Source: Lacrimispora algidixylanolytica (GTDB taxonomy: Bacteria > Bacillota > Clostridia > Lachnospirales > Lachnospiraceae). Taken from it: a stretch of 64,000 bases of DNA. The position numbers and the translations under genes were made by a program. Of the stretch, positions 46,438 through 54,735 are shown one piece after another (the first letter of the stretch is position 1; each line of letters begins with the position of its first letter). The notes below the pieces were generated by a model. The model worked only from the letters and a program-made list of their open reading frames with translations, was not told where the DNA came from and did no database searches. The stretch lies in assembly GCF_003609635.1 (NCBI RefSeq), contig NZ_MCIA01000013.1:62001-126000 (forward strand), given 5' to 3'.

Positions 46438-46583
46438 TGATTACACCTATCACATACATTTACGCTGATTTAATAGAAACTAGCTTAAAAACAGGTATTA
46501 ATTACAAATCAATTAATGAAGTGCCTGAAAAAATCAAATCAGAAGTAAAAGAATTATTATTAAAAAGGAATATTGAGGTATAA
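46437..46583 (+). CDS. XkdX-like small peptide
   Basis: 48 residues: a hydrophobic/aromatic start (ITPITYIYADLIETSLKTG) then a helix (EVPEKIKSEVKELLLKR). Length, position after the fibre and the VPEKI..EV...L pattern resemble phage XkdX peptides that follow baseplate/fibre genes. Translation is coupled to the preceding gene by the TAATG overlap. It is the last gene of the tail operon. Confidence 0.6.
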   Translation: MITPITYIYADLIETSLKTGINYKSINEVPEKIKSEVKELLLKRNIEV

Positions 46584-46852
46584 ATAAAACCTACTTTAAT
46601 ACTGCTGAAAGTATTTACCATAAAAAATAGTAACATCATCAGAATATTTTTTAAGATAGGTATATTGAAACTTCTTTTCCAAAGAAAATAAAAAGCTAAT
46701 CGATAAAAAAGATATGTATTACTTATTTGTATATTCACAGAATAGCGGTAGTATATCCGAGATATTTACGGGAGTATGTGAACAAATGTACCTGTTGACA
46801 AATAAACTCTAAGTTCTATGTTGGTTAACTTTATGGTCATTTCACTTCAAAT

Positions 46853-46897
46853 AAGACTGGTAATGCACGGTACCTATACCGCTTTTACCAGTCTTTT
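46853..46897 (+). terminator. Terminator after the tail operon
   Basis: Perfect 11-bp stem AAGACTGGTAA / TTACCAGTCTT (46853-46895) followed by TT; an inner ACGGTA/TACCG pairing strengthens it. Confidence 0.65.
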
Positions 46898-47041
46898 AAG
46901 ATTTAATGCAGTTACTGATAAGAGGCATTCTTCCGTTGCTTTATGAATGCCCCTTTTTTTAATCTTTTTCAATTTATGTTCTCGTTTTAACACGGAAAAC
47001 GTTCCTTCCGACCATACCTGATTACTCTGTCTGCCCATCAT
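46874..47041 (-). pseudogene. IS1182-type transposase, C-terminal fragment
   Basis: 55 residues from ATG at 47041 (GGGGAGG upstream). The sequence GRQSNQVWSEGTFSVLKREH and the end LLSVTALNLKRLVKAV match the last part of IS1182-family DDE transposases, where EGxFGVLK and the final LxxxAxNxKR are typical. The catalytic domain is absent, so it is inactive. It lies head-on to the tail operon end. Confidence 0.75.
46924..46960 (+). terminator. Second terminator after the tail operon
   Basis: Stem GGCATTC / GAATGCC followed by seven T on the plus strand. Located inside the transposase fragment. Confidence 0.7.
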
Positions 47042-47244
47042 AAAAACAGCCTCCCCATATTTTTATAGAAATATTATATCATTAGGAAGGCCATTTTTGC
47101 TACTTTGTCAACAAGTCCACTTTGAAACAGTCTCTGTATCTAAGAAAGAAGGCTTAAATACAGTATTTTCTTCTTAATATGATCAAATGATATAATTAAA
47201 TCAAAAACTGATCTATAACCAATCATTCTATCCTTTTAAAAATA

Positions 47245-47823
47245 TTAACCAGAAATATAAATTGAATCTGCAGCACCTTGTTTTCCCCGACTTTCTCTCG
47301 CCGCACTATTCCATGCATTATTATAAATACCCCAAAGTTCAGATTCACGGGCATTTTCCTCTTTTGTTCCAAAGGAAGTCCAGCCGCTATTAGAATAAGT
47401 GGCTACCATTTCGCCATTACTATCGTAAAATTCAGCGTAAGACAAGTCATTTCCTTCTTTATTATATTTAACAGTCCCAAGTAAATAATCGAGCAAATTA
47501 AAGGTTTTAGGTTCAGGGTTGTTGTTTTTATATATTGCTCTTAAGCCTTCTGAAATCATATTTTTTCTGTCAGGAGAAACGACAGAAACATAGCTTTTTA
47601 CCAAACTTCTAAACCCTGCGGATTCTGACTGAAATTTTCCAGCTTCCTGATCTTTCTTTGCTTGTTCAATTATGGCTGCCCTATATTTATCATCGCTCAT
47701 TGCTGGTGCTGTTTTTGTATTTAAATGAAAATCGGTATAATCAGGTAATTGCACATTACCCCGTTTCTCCGTTCCGGAAAGCAGGTGGCTTTGTGCAAAG
47801 GGGTTGTCGTTTCCGATGCGCAT
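47245..47823 (-). CDS. Uncharacterised 192-residue protein
   Basis: ATG after AAGGAG. No signal peptide and no membrane segment. N-terminus MRIGNDNPFAQSHLLSG is Asn/Ser-rich; the middle (about 40-115) is helical with charged repeats; the C-terminal half has GTKEENARESELWGIYNNAW. I do not recognise a family. It lies between the IS fragment and a secreted protein gene on the same strand and, being monocistronic in an accessory spot, may belong to the island. Confidence 0.65.
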   Translation of the reverse strand: MRIGNDNPFAQSHLLSGTEKRGNVQLPDYTDFHLNTKTAPAMSDDKYRAAIIEQAKKDQEAGKFQSESAGFRSLVKSYVSVVSPDRKNMISEGLRAIYKNNNPEPKTFNLLDYLLGTVKYNKEGNDLSYAEFYDSNGEMVATYSNSGWTSFGTKEENARESELWGIYNNAWNSAARESRGKQGAADSIYISG

Positions 47824-47924
47824 CTCTATATACTCCTTACTATCTAATTTAATTTCAGACTTCCATATGGGCTGGTCATATGAAAATCTTTAATATAATG
47901 CTTATCTGTTCAAATTACAAAAAA

Positions 47925-48431
47925 TTATAAAGAATCGTCCCAATAAATTGTAATATAAGGACTGGAGTATGTTTTACCACCAACGTCTAGTATCATACCA
48001 TTCACAATAGCACCGCTTAAGCAAGTGCAGTTAAATGAAATTGTATAAGTTCCATTCGCTCTTGAAGCTAAAAACCCGCTTGTTTTCAAAGTTGTATTAC
48101 CCGCACCGCCCCACGTTACTTTCTCCGATGCGCTCCTATTACTGCTCGTCAGTGTCAAATAATTGGTCAGCATCCCACCGGCATAATATTTTATGAAGCC
48201 CGGATTCACCTCAAGCTTCGTGATTACAGCATTTGTCGGCAGACCTGAAACTATAAATACAACTTCACTGGAATTACCGGTTTGTCCTGTTTTTAACGCA
48301 ATGCTCATGGTACCTGAAGAAGTCACCTTCTTGCTTCCCGTTGCAGCATATGTAGCGTTCGTTGTTGTAAAGACCATTGTCAATATTAATACGGCACTGA
48401 ACATCAATTTTAAAAACTTGTTTCTACTCAT
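47925..48431 (-). CDS. Small secreted beta-rich protein
   Basis: 168 residues from ATG at 48431, chosen because AGGGGG lies 8 bases upstream; an in-frame start at 48590 has none. Signal peptide LKLMFSAVLILTMVFTT with cleavage near ATYAA, then a beta-sandwich-like domain of Thr/Ser/Gly strands without catalytic motif, with two cysteines (CTC) near 140. Probably exported to the surface or medium. Function unknown. Confidence 0.7.
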   Translation of the reverse strand: MSRNKFLKLMFSAVLILTMVFTTTNATYAATGSKKVTSSGTMSIALKTGQTGNSSEVVFIVSGLPTNAVITKLEVNPGFIKYYAGGMLTNYLTLTSSNRSASEKVTWGGAGNTTLKTSGFLASRANGTYTISFNCTCLSGAIVNGMILDVGGKTYSSPYITIYWDDSL

Positions 48432-48673
48432 AAAAATACCCCCTATTCTAAAATTGTTAGAAAATATCAGCAACCAGCCTGCTGCATTTCTTATAATATT
48501 TATCGGATATTTCAGGGGATTACTAAGACTTTTCTCGGATTTTTTCATTTTTACACATAAATAACTGAATACTTCCAATTCGTAAGCCATCTTATCTTCT
48601 AAACTTCATTCCAACCTGAGAGCCACATATCCTGACCTAAACCAGAAGAACGATTTATCCTATTACAATTCTT

Positions 48674-50101
48674 TTATATTTTAACATAACTAAGTGTCAG
48701 TTCCTTCTGCGCTTCCACGTGCAGTACCAGGATTTTTCTTTCCTCACTGAACGTGAATTTAAGCTTTGTATTCAAAGGCGTCTCATAGTGCCAAATGCAA
48801 GCTGTCAATTCTTCATCATTCCACTCTCCATAGCAGACAGCCCTATAATAGGATTCGGAAGTCCAGAATTGCTTTGCTGTTTCCACCCACTTTTTTTGTA
48901 TAAAGCGAACCACATATAAAGGTTGAGAGCTTTCCTCGTTATAAAGCGCAAGAAGACACTCGCCATTTTCAAAATCAAAATCGATCTTATTTATCTTGAA
49001 CTCATCCTCAACTACAGCGTCTTTGGTAAGACGGTAAGACGCCCGAAAGGTCGGATAGGGTTGGGCATTTTCGTTCACCTGCAGATGTGTCTGGCTGGTC
49101 TCAAACTCAACCAATTTATTATAATCACTATTTTGTAGCAGAGCAGTTTCACCTCCAACCCAGGGAAGGAGGTCACTCCATATCAACTTCATAAATTTTC
49201 CCATATCAACGTTACTGGTCACGGCAATGACACAGTTATGATCAGGTATGACAATACAGTATTGCCCGTACATCCCGTCTCCACGGTACACTCCATCGGG
49301 CACACACCTCCAGAACTGGTAGCCATATCCCTGCGCCCAATCGCTATCTGCCTCATCTCCATTATTCATTTGTTTGGAGGATGCTTCCTCTATCCATGCT
49401 TCTGGAACGAGCTGAACTCCATTGAAATTCCCTTTTTGCAGAAGCATTTGCCCAAAAACAGCGATGTCTTCTGTTTTGATATTCAAACCAAATCCACCAT
49501 AGTTGATTCCTAATTTATCTTCCTCCCAAATGGGGTCAATTCCCAGAGGTTCAAACAATCTCGGCATGAGGTAATCCACAAGCTTTTGCCCCGTAAGCCT
49601 TGTGATTATTGCAGAACACATATATGTGCCGAGGGTATTGTAGAAAAAAGCGCTTCCTGGTTCATTTTTCACATGGGAGCTTAAAAATCCTAGAACGTTA
49701 TTAGAATTTTCATCATTCCATACCCAGTTTTCATAAGTCATACCTGTTCCCATTGTAAGGAGGTTTTTTACCGTCATTTTCTTGATTTTTTCGTCAACCT
49801 TCTCGCCCAGTTCTTTCATTTCAACTTCAAATATGTCAGCAATCAGTGTATCTGTTGTCACTAAACCTTCCTTCACTGCCAAACCAATTGCAATTGAAGT
49901 AAAACTCTTACTTAAGGAAAATAATTGATGCCTGTACTGCGGTGCATATGGCTTCCACCAACAATCAGCGATATTTTTACCGTTCTTAAGTAGCATAAAC
50001 GAATGAAGCTCAAATCCCTGTTTGTTTACCTTGTTTAAAAAATCCAGAATTGCTGAGGAAGAGATTCCCTGTGATTCTGGAGTTGCTTTTTCAAATCTCA
50101 T
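48674..50101 (-). CDS. Serine hydrolase, beta-lactamase (class C) fold
   Basis: 475 residues, no signal peptide, so probably cytosolic. N-terminal ~310 residues have the serine beta-lactamase/DD-peptidase fold with the nucleophile motif SLSKS near 77-81 (SxxK) and a later YGYQFW; the C-terminal ~150 residues are a beta-rich lipocalin-like domain. Such proteins include esterases, peptidases and penicillin-binding relatives; the substrate cannot be told. AGGAGG precedes the ATG and a promoter is seen upstream. Confidence 0.85.
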   Translation of the reverse strand: MRFEKATPESQGISSSAILDFLNKVNKQGFELHSFMLLKNGKNIADCWWKPYAPQYRHQLFSLSKSFTSIAIGLAVKEGLVTTDTLIADIFEVEMKELGEKVDEKIKKMTVKNLLTMGTGMTYENWVWNDENSNNVLGFLSSHVKNEPGSAFFYNTLGTYMCSAIITRLTGQKLVDYLMPRLFEPLGIDPIWEEDKLGINYGGFGLNIKTEDIAVFGQMLLQKGNFNGVQLVPEAWIEEASSKQMNNGDEADSDWAQGYGYQFWRCVPDGVYRGDGMYGQYCIVIPDHNCVIAVTSNVDMGKFMKLIWSDLLPWVGGETALLQNSDYNKLVEFETSQTHLQVNENAQPYPTFRASYRLTKDAVVEDEFKINKIDFDFENGECLLALYNEESSQPLYVVRFIQKKWVETAKQFWTSESYYRAVCYGEWNDEELTACIWHYETPLNTKLKFTFSEERKILVLHVEAQKELTLSYVKI

Positions 50102-50174
50102 ACCGTACCTCCTAAATTATTTTATAATTATTATTAAAATATTTTTATAATAAGACCATTTTGTATTTAATATC

Positions 50175-50203
50175 ATTCTATGACAAATTGCAAAACAATT
50201 CAA
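50175..50203 (-). promoter_or_regulatory. Promoter of the serine hydrolase gene
   Basis: Minus strand -35 TTGAAT (50203-50198), 17 bases, -10 TAGAAT (50180-50175). The remaining gap to 50425 is AT-rich with nothing recognised. Confidence 0.55.
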
Positions 50204-50425
50204 TTGAATCTTAATTATTCATCAATCAATATATTATGTCATAAATCAGGTCTGGTCAAATAATCACTGTTTCAAATTAATTATAAGATTTCCATACTTA
50301 TTCGAGAACTGCTGCAAATACTCTATAGAAGAAATTTCCCCCGCTCCCTACTCGTACTGTATCTAGTAAATACTTGTTTTGTCGTTGCCCGATATTAATT
50401 CAGCATTATATAAATTCCATTATAA

Positions 50426-51640
50426 CTAAATTCCTCCCTCAAACCCCCGATCCACATCCCTCACAATCCCACCATCAATCATCCCAATCTCCGCCATATT
50501 CCCAAGCACCTTCATCGCTTCCCCATGAGACATCCCCTTCCGATAAGGCCTCTCCTCCGTAAGTGCCTGATATATATCAAGACATCCCATCAGCCGCGAA
50601 TTAAAATCAAGCTCATCTCCAGTCTTCCCAAACGGATAACCTTTCCCATTCAACTTTTCATGATGATTGGCTGCCCACTCAGTAATATCCTCGAACCCAC
50701 TAATCGTCTCAAGTGCAACCCTGGTATAATACACATGCTTTTTCACAATCTTGAATTCCTTATCCGTAAGCGCCCTGGGGCAATCCAGAATGCTGTTAGG
50801 AACCGCTAACTTTCCAAGATCATGCAAATCAGCTGCAATCACCAGCTTTGTCTTTTCCTCACTATCCTTCCCATAATAATCCGCCATTGCTGCTGCCTTT
50901 TCTGCAAGCCCACTGGAATGACGCTTTGTGAAATGAGACTTGGAGTCAATGATTCTAGAAAAGATCTTAGTAATTTTATGTATTTCCTCTAAGGATAGGT
51001 GACAATCAAAAACTGGTATCTCTTCCGAAATAGCTTTACCTATAGTATCATCCGTGAGTTTATCCCAGATAGAAGAATCAACCGCCATTGTACGAAGCGC
51101 AATCCCCAAATCCTTAGAGAACATTTTGCCATCCATTTCTTTGATCCATTGTAACAATACTTCCTTCCAATCCCCTTTTTCACCCGGCTGATACCTATCC
51201 TCAAACCCATCCGCCGCTGCAATAATCTGAGAAATCAAAGGAATATCATTTCCACTTAATCCAAAGAACCCACTTCCATTATACCTTTCATGATGATAAA
51301 GAATCACATTTTCGGGATTAGTGAGAAATGGATAGTCCTTAATATTCTTCTCCCCAATCACACAATGAGCCTTTGACCGTTCAAAATCGTTAACTGAAAA
51401 ATCACCATCTCCAGGTAAAACTTCATATAAACTAGACTCACTCAATCCATTATCATGCAACATAGCCAGGGCTGCTGTATCATAAAGCTCCTCTTTTGAT
51501 AATCCAAGTTCTCTTCCAAGATACAAAGCAATAAATGCAGTTCTCTTCCCATGATTAGACTGTTTTCCCAATCTGTCCATCTCTACAAAATCTAGTGCAA
51601 AAGAAACTGAGATCAAAAAATTATTCAAGCTAAATTTCAT
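50426..51640 (-). CDS. Double HD-domain protein with HD-GYP end
   Basis: 404 residues. The N-terminal part (about 20-190) has an HD set (NHGKRTAF, LAMLHDNG, YHHERYNGSG). The C-terminal part (about 235-395) is a fuller HD-GYP with ADLHDLGKLAVP and NHHEKLNGKGYP, the motif of cyclic-di-GMP phosphodiesterases. Both halves keep the metal ligands. No receiver or membrane domain. Could lower c-di-GMP or c-di-AMP-like signals; the substrate is inferred. Confidence 0.88.
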   Translation of the reverse strand: MKFSLNNFLISVSFALDFVEMDRLGKQSNHGKRTAFIALYLGRELGLSKEELYDTAALAMLHDNGLSESSLYEVLPGDGDFSVNDFERSKAHCVIGEKNIKDYPFLTNPENVILYHHERYNGSGFFGLSGNDIPLISQIIAAADGFEDRYQPGEKGDWKEVLLQWIKEMDGKMFSKDLGIALRTMAVDSSIWDKLTDDTIGKAISEEIPVFDCHLSLEEIHKITKIFSRIIDSKSHFTKRHSSGLAEKAAAMADYYGKDSEEKTKLVIAADLHDLGKLAVPNSILDCPRALTDKEFKIVKKHVYYTRVALETISGFEDITEWAANHHEKLNGKGYPFGKTGDELDFNSRLMGCLDIYQALTEERPYRKGMSHGEAMKVLGNMAEIGMIDGGIVRDVDRGFEGGI

Positions 51641-52056
51641 TCATATAATCCTCTCTTTCGTATATTATGTCTCAATTAAAAAGTCAAAAAGGATGTGATA
51701 CATAAGTAAAAATCCATATAACCACAATTCTAAGCATCAAAAAACACATTGTCAATCCTTTCCAGTTAAACAATGCACAAAGACTATCTATCCCCAATCT
51801 CCAACCCCTTTTTTTTATATCCTCCTCCTCATCTTCAGATACAGAAGATAATTCAAAAGACAGATATCAAAACAAGAATAGACCCTAACACACAATAAAA
51901 TCATTACTTTCTACTTATTTTCTTTCCCCACAAAAAAACACCTACAGAAATCATTCCCGGTAAGAACTCCCAACCAGAAACAATCCTGTAAGTGTTTATT
52001 TTATACTACCAATCCGACGAGCAACTTTGCCTAGAGAATTCCTTATCTCCTGCATC
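51641..52056. other. Gap with a possible terminator
   Basis: About 415 bases, AT-rich. Near 51937-51997 two arms AACACCTACAG and CTGTAAGTGTT could pair (one mismatch) and are followed by TATTTTAT on the plus strand, a weak terminator shape. Nothing else recognised. Confidence 0.45.
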
Positions 52057-52302
52057 TTAATACTCAAGTTCATGCAATTTTCTTTCTCCGTTCAGGTTAA
52101 CAATTCCTGCCTGGAATTCAGGTCTCTTAATTTCTTTTGCTCTAACTCCCCAGACATTCAGACCCATGCCCAAAGCAAAAAGGCCGATAAATACAATAAG
52201 CTGCGAGAGTTGATTCCTGTTTGCCAGGATACTAAAAATCCCATAGGTTGCAATTAAAGTAATCGGAATACCCAAAACAAAATAAGGAAATTTTCTGATC
52301 AT
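52057..52302 (-). CDS. Small two-helix membrane protein
   Basis: 81 residues with hydrophobic segments near 6-26 and 33-52, then a hydrophilic basic tail. GAGGGGGAG precedes ATG. No family recognised. Confidence 0.6.
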   Translation of the reverse strand: MIRKFPYFVLGIPITLIATYGIFSILANRNQLSQLIVFIGLFALGMGLNVWGVRAKEIKRPEFQAGIVNLNGERKLHELEY

Positions 52303-52427
52303 TCTATTCTCCCCCTCGTATTATTTTATAATTTAATTATATCATAAATGGATGTTAAAATATGTTAATTTTCCTCTATTGAAACATCTTATCATCAAAA
52401 AAGAACCGCTAAAAACAGATAAACCTG

Positions 52428-52456
52428 TTGTTATTTTCCTTTTGGTTCTGTATAAT
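52428..52456 (+). promoter_or_regulatory. Promoter of the DUF5688 gene
   Basis: -35 TTGTTA (52428-52433), 17 bases, -10 TATAAT (52451-52456), giving a 5' leader of about 130 bases in which I see no riboswitch. Confidence 0.7.
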
Positions 52457-52594
52457 GAATTTAGGTCAAATCTAACTCACATCTAATTTCTATAACACTT
52501 CTAAATCCTATCGATGAATAACAGGATAATCATCTTCAATTGTTGTAAATGTGCTCAGGCAATTTACATAAATCACATCTAAGGAGGTATACCT

Positions 52595-53560
52595 ATGGTA
52601 TACGAAGATTTTCTAGCAACTATTAAACAATCCCTCGAAGAGCGTCTTGGATCAGATTTTACTCTTAGTATTCAGACCATAACAAAGAACAACGGCTTAA
52701 GTTTAGATGGACTTTGTATCGGTAAAACAGGAGAAAAAGTTGCTCCCACCATTTATCTAAACCACTTCTACAAATTTTATCAAGATGGGATTCCTATTTA
52801 CGAGATTATTAGTGATATTCTTTTACTCTATCAGGCTAATAAACTACCAGACGAGGTCCATCTAAATGACCTTACTTCACCCGATCACATCAAAAGAAGA
52901 GTTATCCACCGTCTTATCAATGAATCCGCCAATCAGGCACAGTTTACCGATATCCCTCACATTTCCTATCCAGCTCTTGACTTATGTCTTGTCTTTTGCA
53001 TATCCGTTCACGAAACCCAGGATAATCTATTAACAGCACTCATTCATAACAGCCATCTAAAGACCTGGAATCTGTCATTTGAAGATTTGAAGCAGGCAGC
53101 AAAAGTCAATACGCCGATTCTCTTTCCCGCTCGAATCCGATCTCTCTCAGAAGTCATTAAAGATATCGCACTAAAATCCTCATCGGGTGACATGGATGAA
53201 GATGATCTGATTGACTTTTTTGATACCGAACCTCTTTCCCCTCCTATGTACGTACTCACCAACTCCACAGGAATCAATGGAGCAGCCTGCATGTTATACG
53301 ATGACATACTAAAAGACTTCGCAGCGTGCACAGACAGCGATTTAATCATTCTGCCCTCTAGCATTCACGAAGTCCTTATAATCCCTAATAGTAAAAACGT
53401 TGCAATCGATGAACTTGCGGATACCGTATTTGCCATAAATCAGGAGGAGGTCCCAGAAGAGGACCGTCTTTCTAATCACATTTATTTCTATTCCAGAAGT
53501 GATGATCAACTGTCTGTTGTCTTTACTTCTTCTGTCCCAATCGGAACAAAGAATCCATAA
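52595..53560 (+). CDS. DUF5688 family protein
   Basis: 321 residues, ATG after AAGGAGG. Matches the Lachnospiraceae DUF5688 pattern: IKQSLEERLG start, TIYLNHFYKFY near 55-65, SHISYPALDLCLVFCI-like middle, PLSPPMYVLTN, FSMSS... and the late DLIILPSSIHEVLI. Function unknown; no signal peptide or membrane segment. It overlaps the opposite-strand threonine exporter gene by about 38 bases at the 3' end. Confidence 0.8.
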   Translation: MVYEDFLATIKQSLEERLGSDFTLSIQTITKNNGLSLDGLCIGKTGEKVAPTIYLNHFYKFYQDGIPIYEIISDILLLYQANKLPDEVHLNDLTSPDHIKRRVIHRLINESANQAQFTDIPHISYPALDLCLVFCISVHETQDNLLTALIHNSHLKTWNLSFEDLKQAAKVNTPILFPARIRSLSEVIKDIALKSSSGDMDEDDLIDFFDTEPLSPPMYVLTNSTGINGAACMLYDDILKDFAACTDSDLIILPSSIHEVLIIPNSKNVAIDELADTVFAINQEEVPEEDRLSNHIYFYSRSDDQLSVVFTSSVPIGTKNP

Positions 53561-53963
53561 TAAATATGGCCATTGCAATGGCACCTGAGATCTGTAGGGT
53601 CTGTACCAGATAATGACTGGATAGTTCCGGCTCATTCGTAATCATATAGGAAACGCTTCTGTATATGGAAGCACCGGGTACAGATGGCAGAATACCTGCT
53701 ACTAAGAATACTGTCACAGGGGCTCGAAACATACGAGCCGATACATGGCTTGCAAGGGCAACCAATAGCGTGGACAAAAAGGCCGCAGCCGTGACGGAAC
53801 CTGCTGCGGCAACCACCAAAAGATAAGCTAACCACCCAGCTGCTCCAATCCCTCCTGCCAAAACCACGTACTTTTTCGGCAGTTCCAACACCAAAGCAAA
53901 GCTGATTACTGCAAAGAATGCGCCAATCGTCTGAATTACCATATAAGCCCTCCCATAATCCAC
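53523..53963 (-). CDS. Threonine/serine exporter, ThrE C-terminal-type subunit
   Basis: 146 residues with four or five membrane helices and GILPSVPGASIYR, the loop typical of the ThrE_2 (DUF3815) family. Works with the partner gene upstream, which it overlaps by 28 bases, as a split version of the ThrE amino-acid exporter. Substrate threonine/serine is family knowledge. Confidence 0.88.
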   Translation of the reverse strand: MDYGRAYMVIQTIGAFFAVISFALVLELPKKYVVLAGGIGAAGWLAYLLVVAAAGSVTAAAFLSTLLVALASHVSARMFRAPVTVFLVAGILPSVPGASIYRSVSYMITNEPELSSHYLVQTLQISGAIAMAIFIMDSLFRLGQKK

Positions 53964-54712
53964 TGAAACAGCCTGATTCCGGCTCCTACCCCTGCTGCTA
54001 CGGATAAAGCAATTACTACCGCTTCCATCATTCTGGCGGTTCCTGACGCGTAATCACCATTTAAGGTATCCCGAATTGCAGTGGTAAATATAACACCTGG
54101 TACAAGAGGCATAATGGCACCGATTATAATAATATCGCTTTTAATTCCCGGCAATAAGAACCGCTCTACAGACAGAGCTGTAAATGCGATTAAAAACGCA
54201 CTGATTCCATTCATACAAAAATCATTCAGGCGAAGACGGCTGGAAGCTTCCATTGCAACAGCAAGAACAGCTCCAGTGATAGCCGCTGCTAGAAAGTCCC
54301 TGCTGCCTCCACCCAACAATAGAGTAAAAAACACGGAGACTCCAACAATACCAGCGTTCTTTAACCATCTGGAATACTGCATGACAGTCTGAATCTCTTT
54401 CAGTCTTTCATACGCTTCTTCCACCGTCATTTGGTCACCACAAAGCTTTCTTGATACGTCATTTACAAGATAGACTCTATTTAAGTTGGTGGCTCTGACT
54501 GTCACCCTTCTGGCAACTGTAATTGCCTCGATGGAAGGATCATTTAGAGAAGCAAAAATACCCGTAGAAAAAACAATGGCCTCACATGTGTTACGTCCTG
54601 CTTTTCGCAAGATGTGGTCAATGGTATTTTCCACGCGAAATATCTCTGCACCGCTTATCAACATAATCTCACCTGCCAATACGGCAGTTTCCACAAGCAG
54701 TTTATCATTCAT
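53936..54712 (-). CDS. Threonine/serine exporter, ThrE N-terminal-type subunit
   Basis: 258 residues: cytoplasmic N-terminal domain with ISGAEIFRVENTIDHIL (family motif) then about five membrane helices including IMPLVPGVIFT. Overlap with the following small subunit gene shows co-translation. Lies 23 bases after feoB. Confidence 0.9.
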   Translation of the reverse strand: MNDKLLVETAVLAGEIMLISGAEIFRVENTIDHILRKAGRNTCEAIVFSTGIFASLNDPSIEAITVARRVTVRATNLNRVYLVNDVSRKLCGDQMTVEEAYERLKEIQTVMQYSRWLKNAGIVGVSVFFTLLLGGGSRDFLAAAITGAVLAVAMEASSRLRLNDFCMNGISAFLIAFTALSVERFLLPGIKSDIIIIGAIMPLVPGVIFTTAIRDTLNGDYASGTARMMEAVVIALSVAAGVGAGIRLFQWIMGGLIW

Positions 54713-54735
54713 TCAAGGATTCCTCTGTGTCTCAT

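Larger units (their letters stand above)
46793..47113. mobile_element. Possible IS remnant or MITE bounded by 10-bp inverted repeats
   Basis: TGTTGACAAA at 46793-46802 and its exact complement TTTGTCAACA at 47104-47113 flank a 321-bp segment holding a transposase C-terminal fragment. This may be a shortened IS. No target duplication was recognised, so the boundaries are tentative. Confidence 0.4.

Noticed and set aside
27342-46583. Complete prophage
   Set aside because: No head, packaging, integration, lysogeny or lysis genes can be recognised in the window.
46502-46738. 78-codon minus-strand frame after the tail operon
   Set aside because: AT-rich, Phe/Ile/Leu-biased, overlaps the XkdX-like gene and has no ribosome site.
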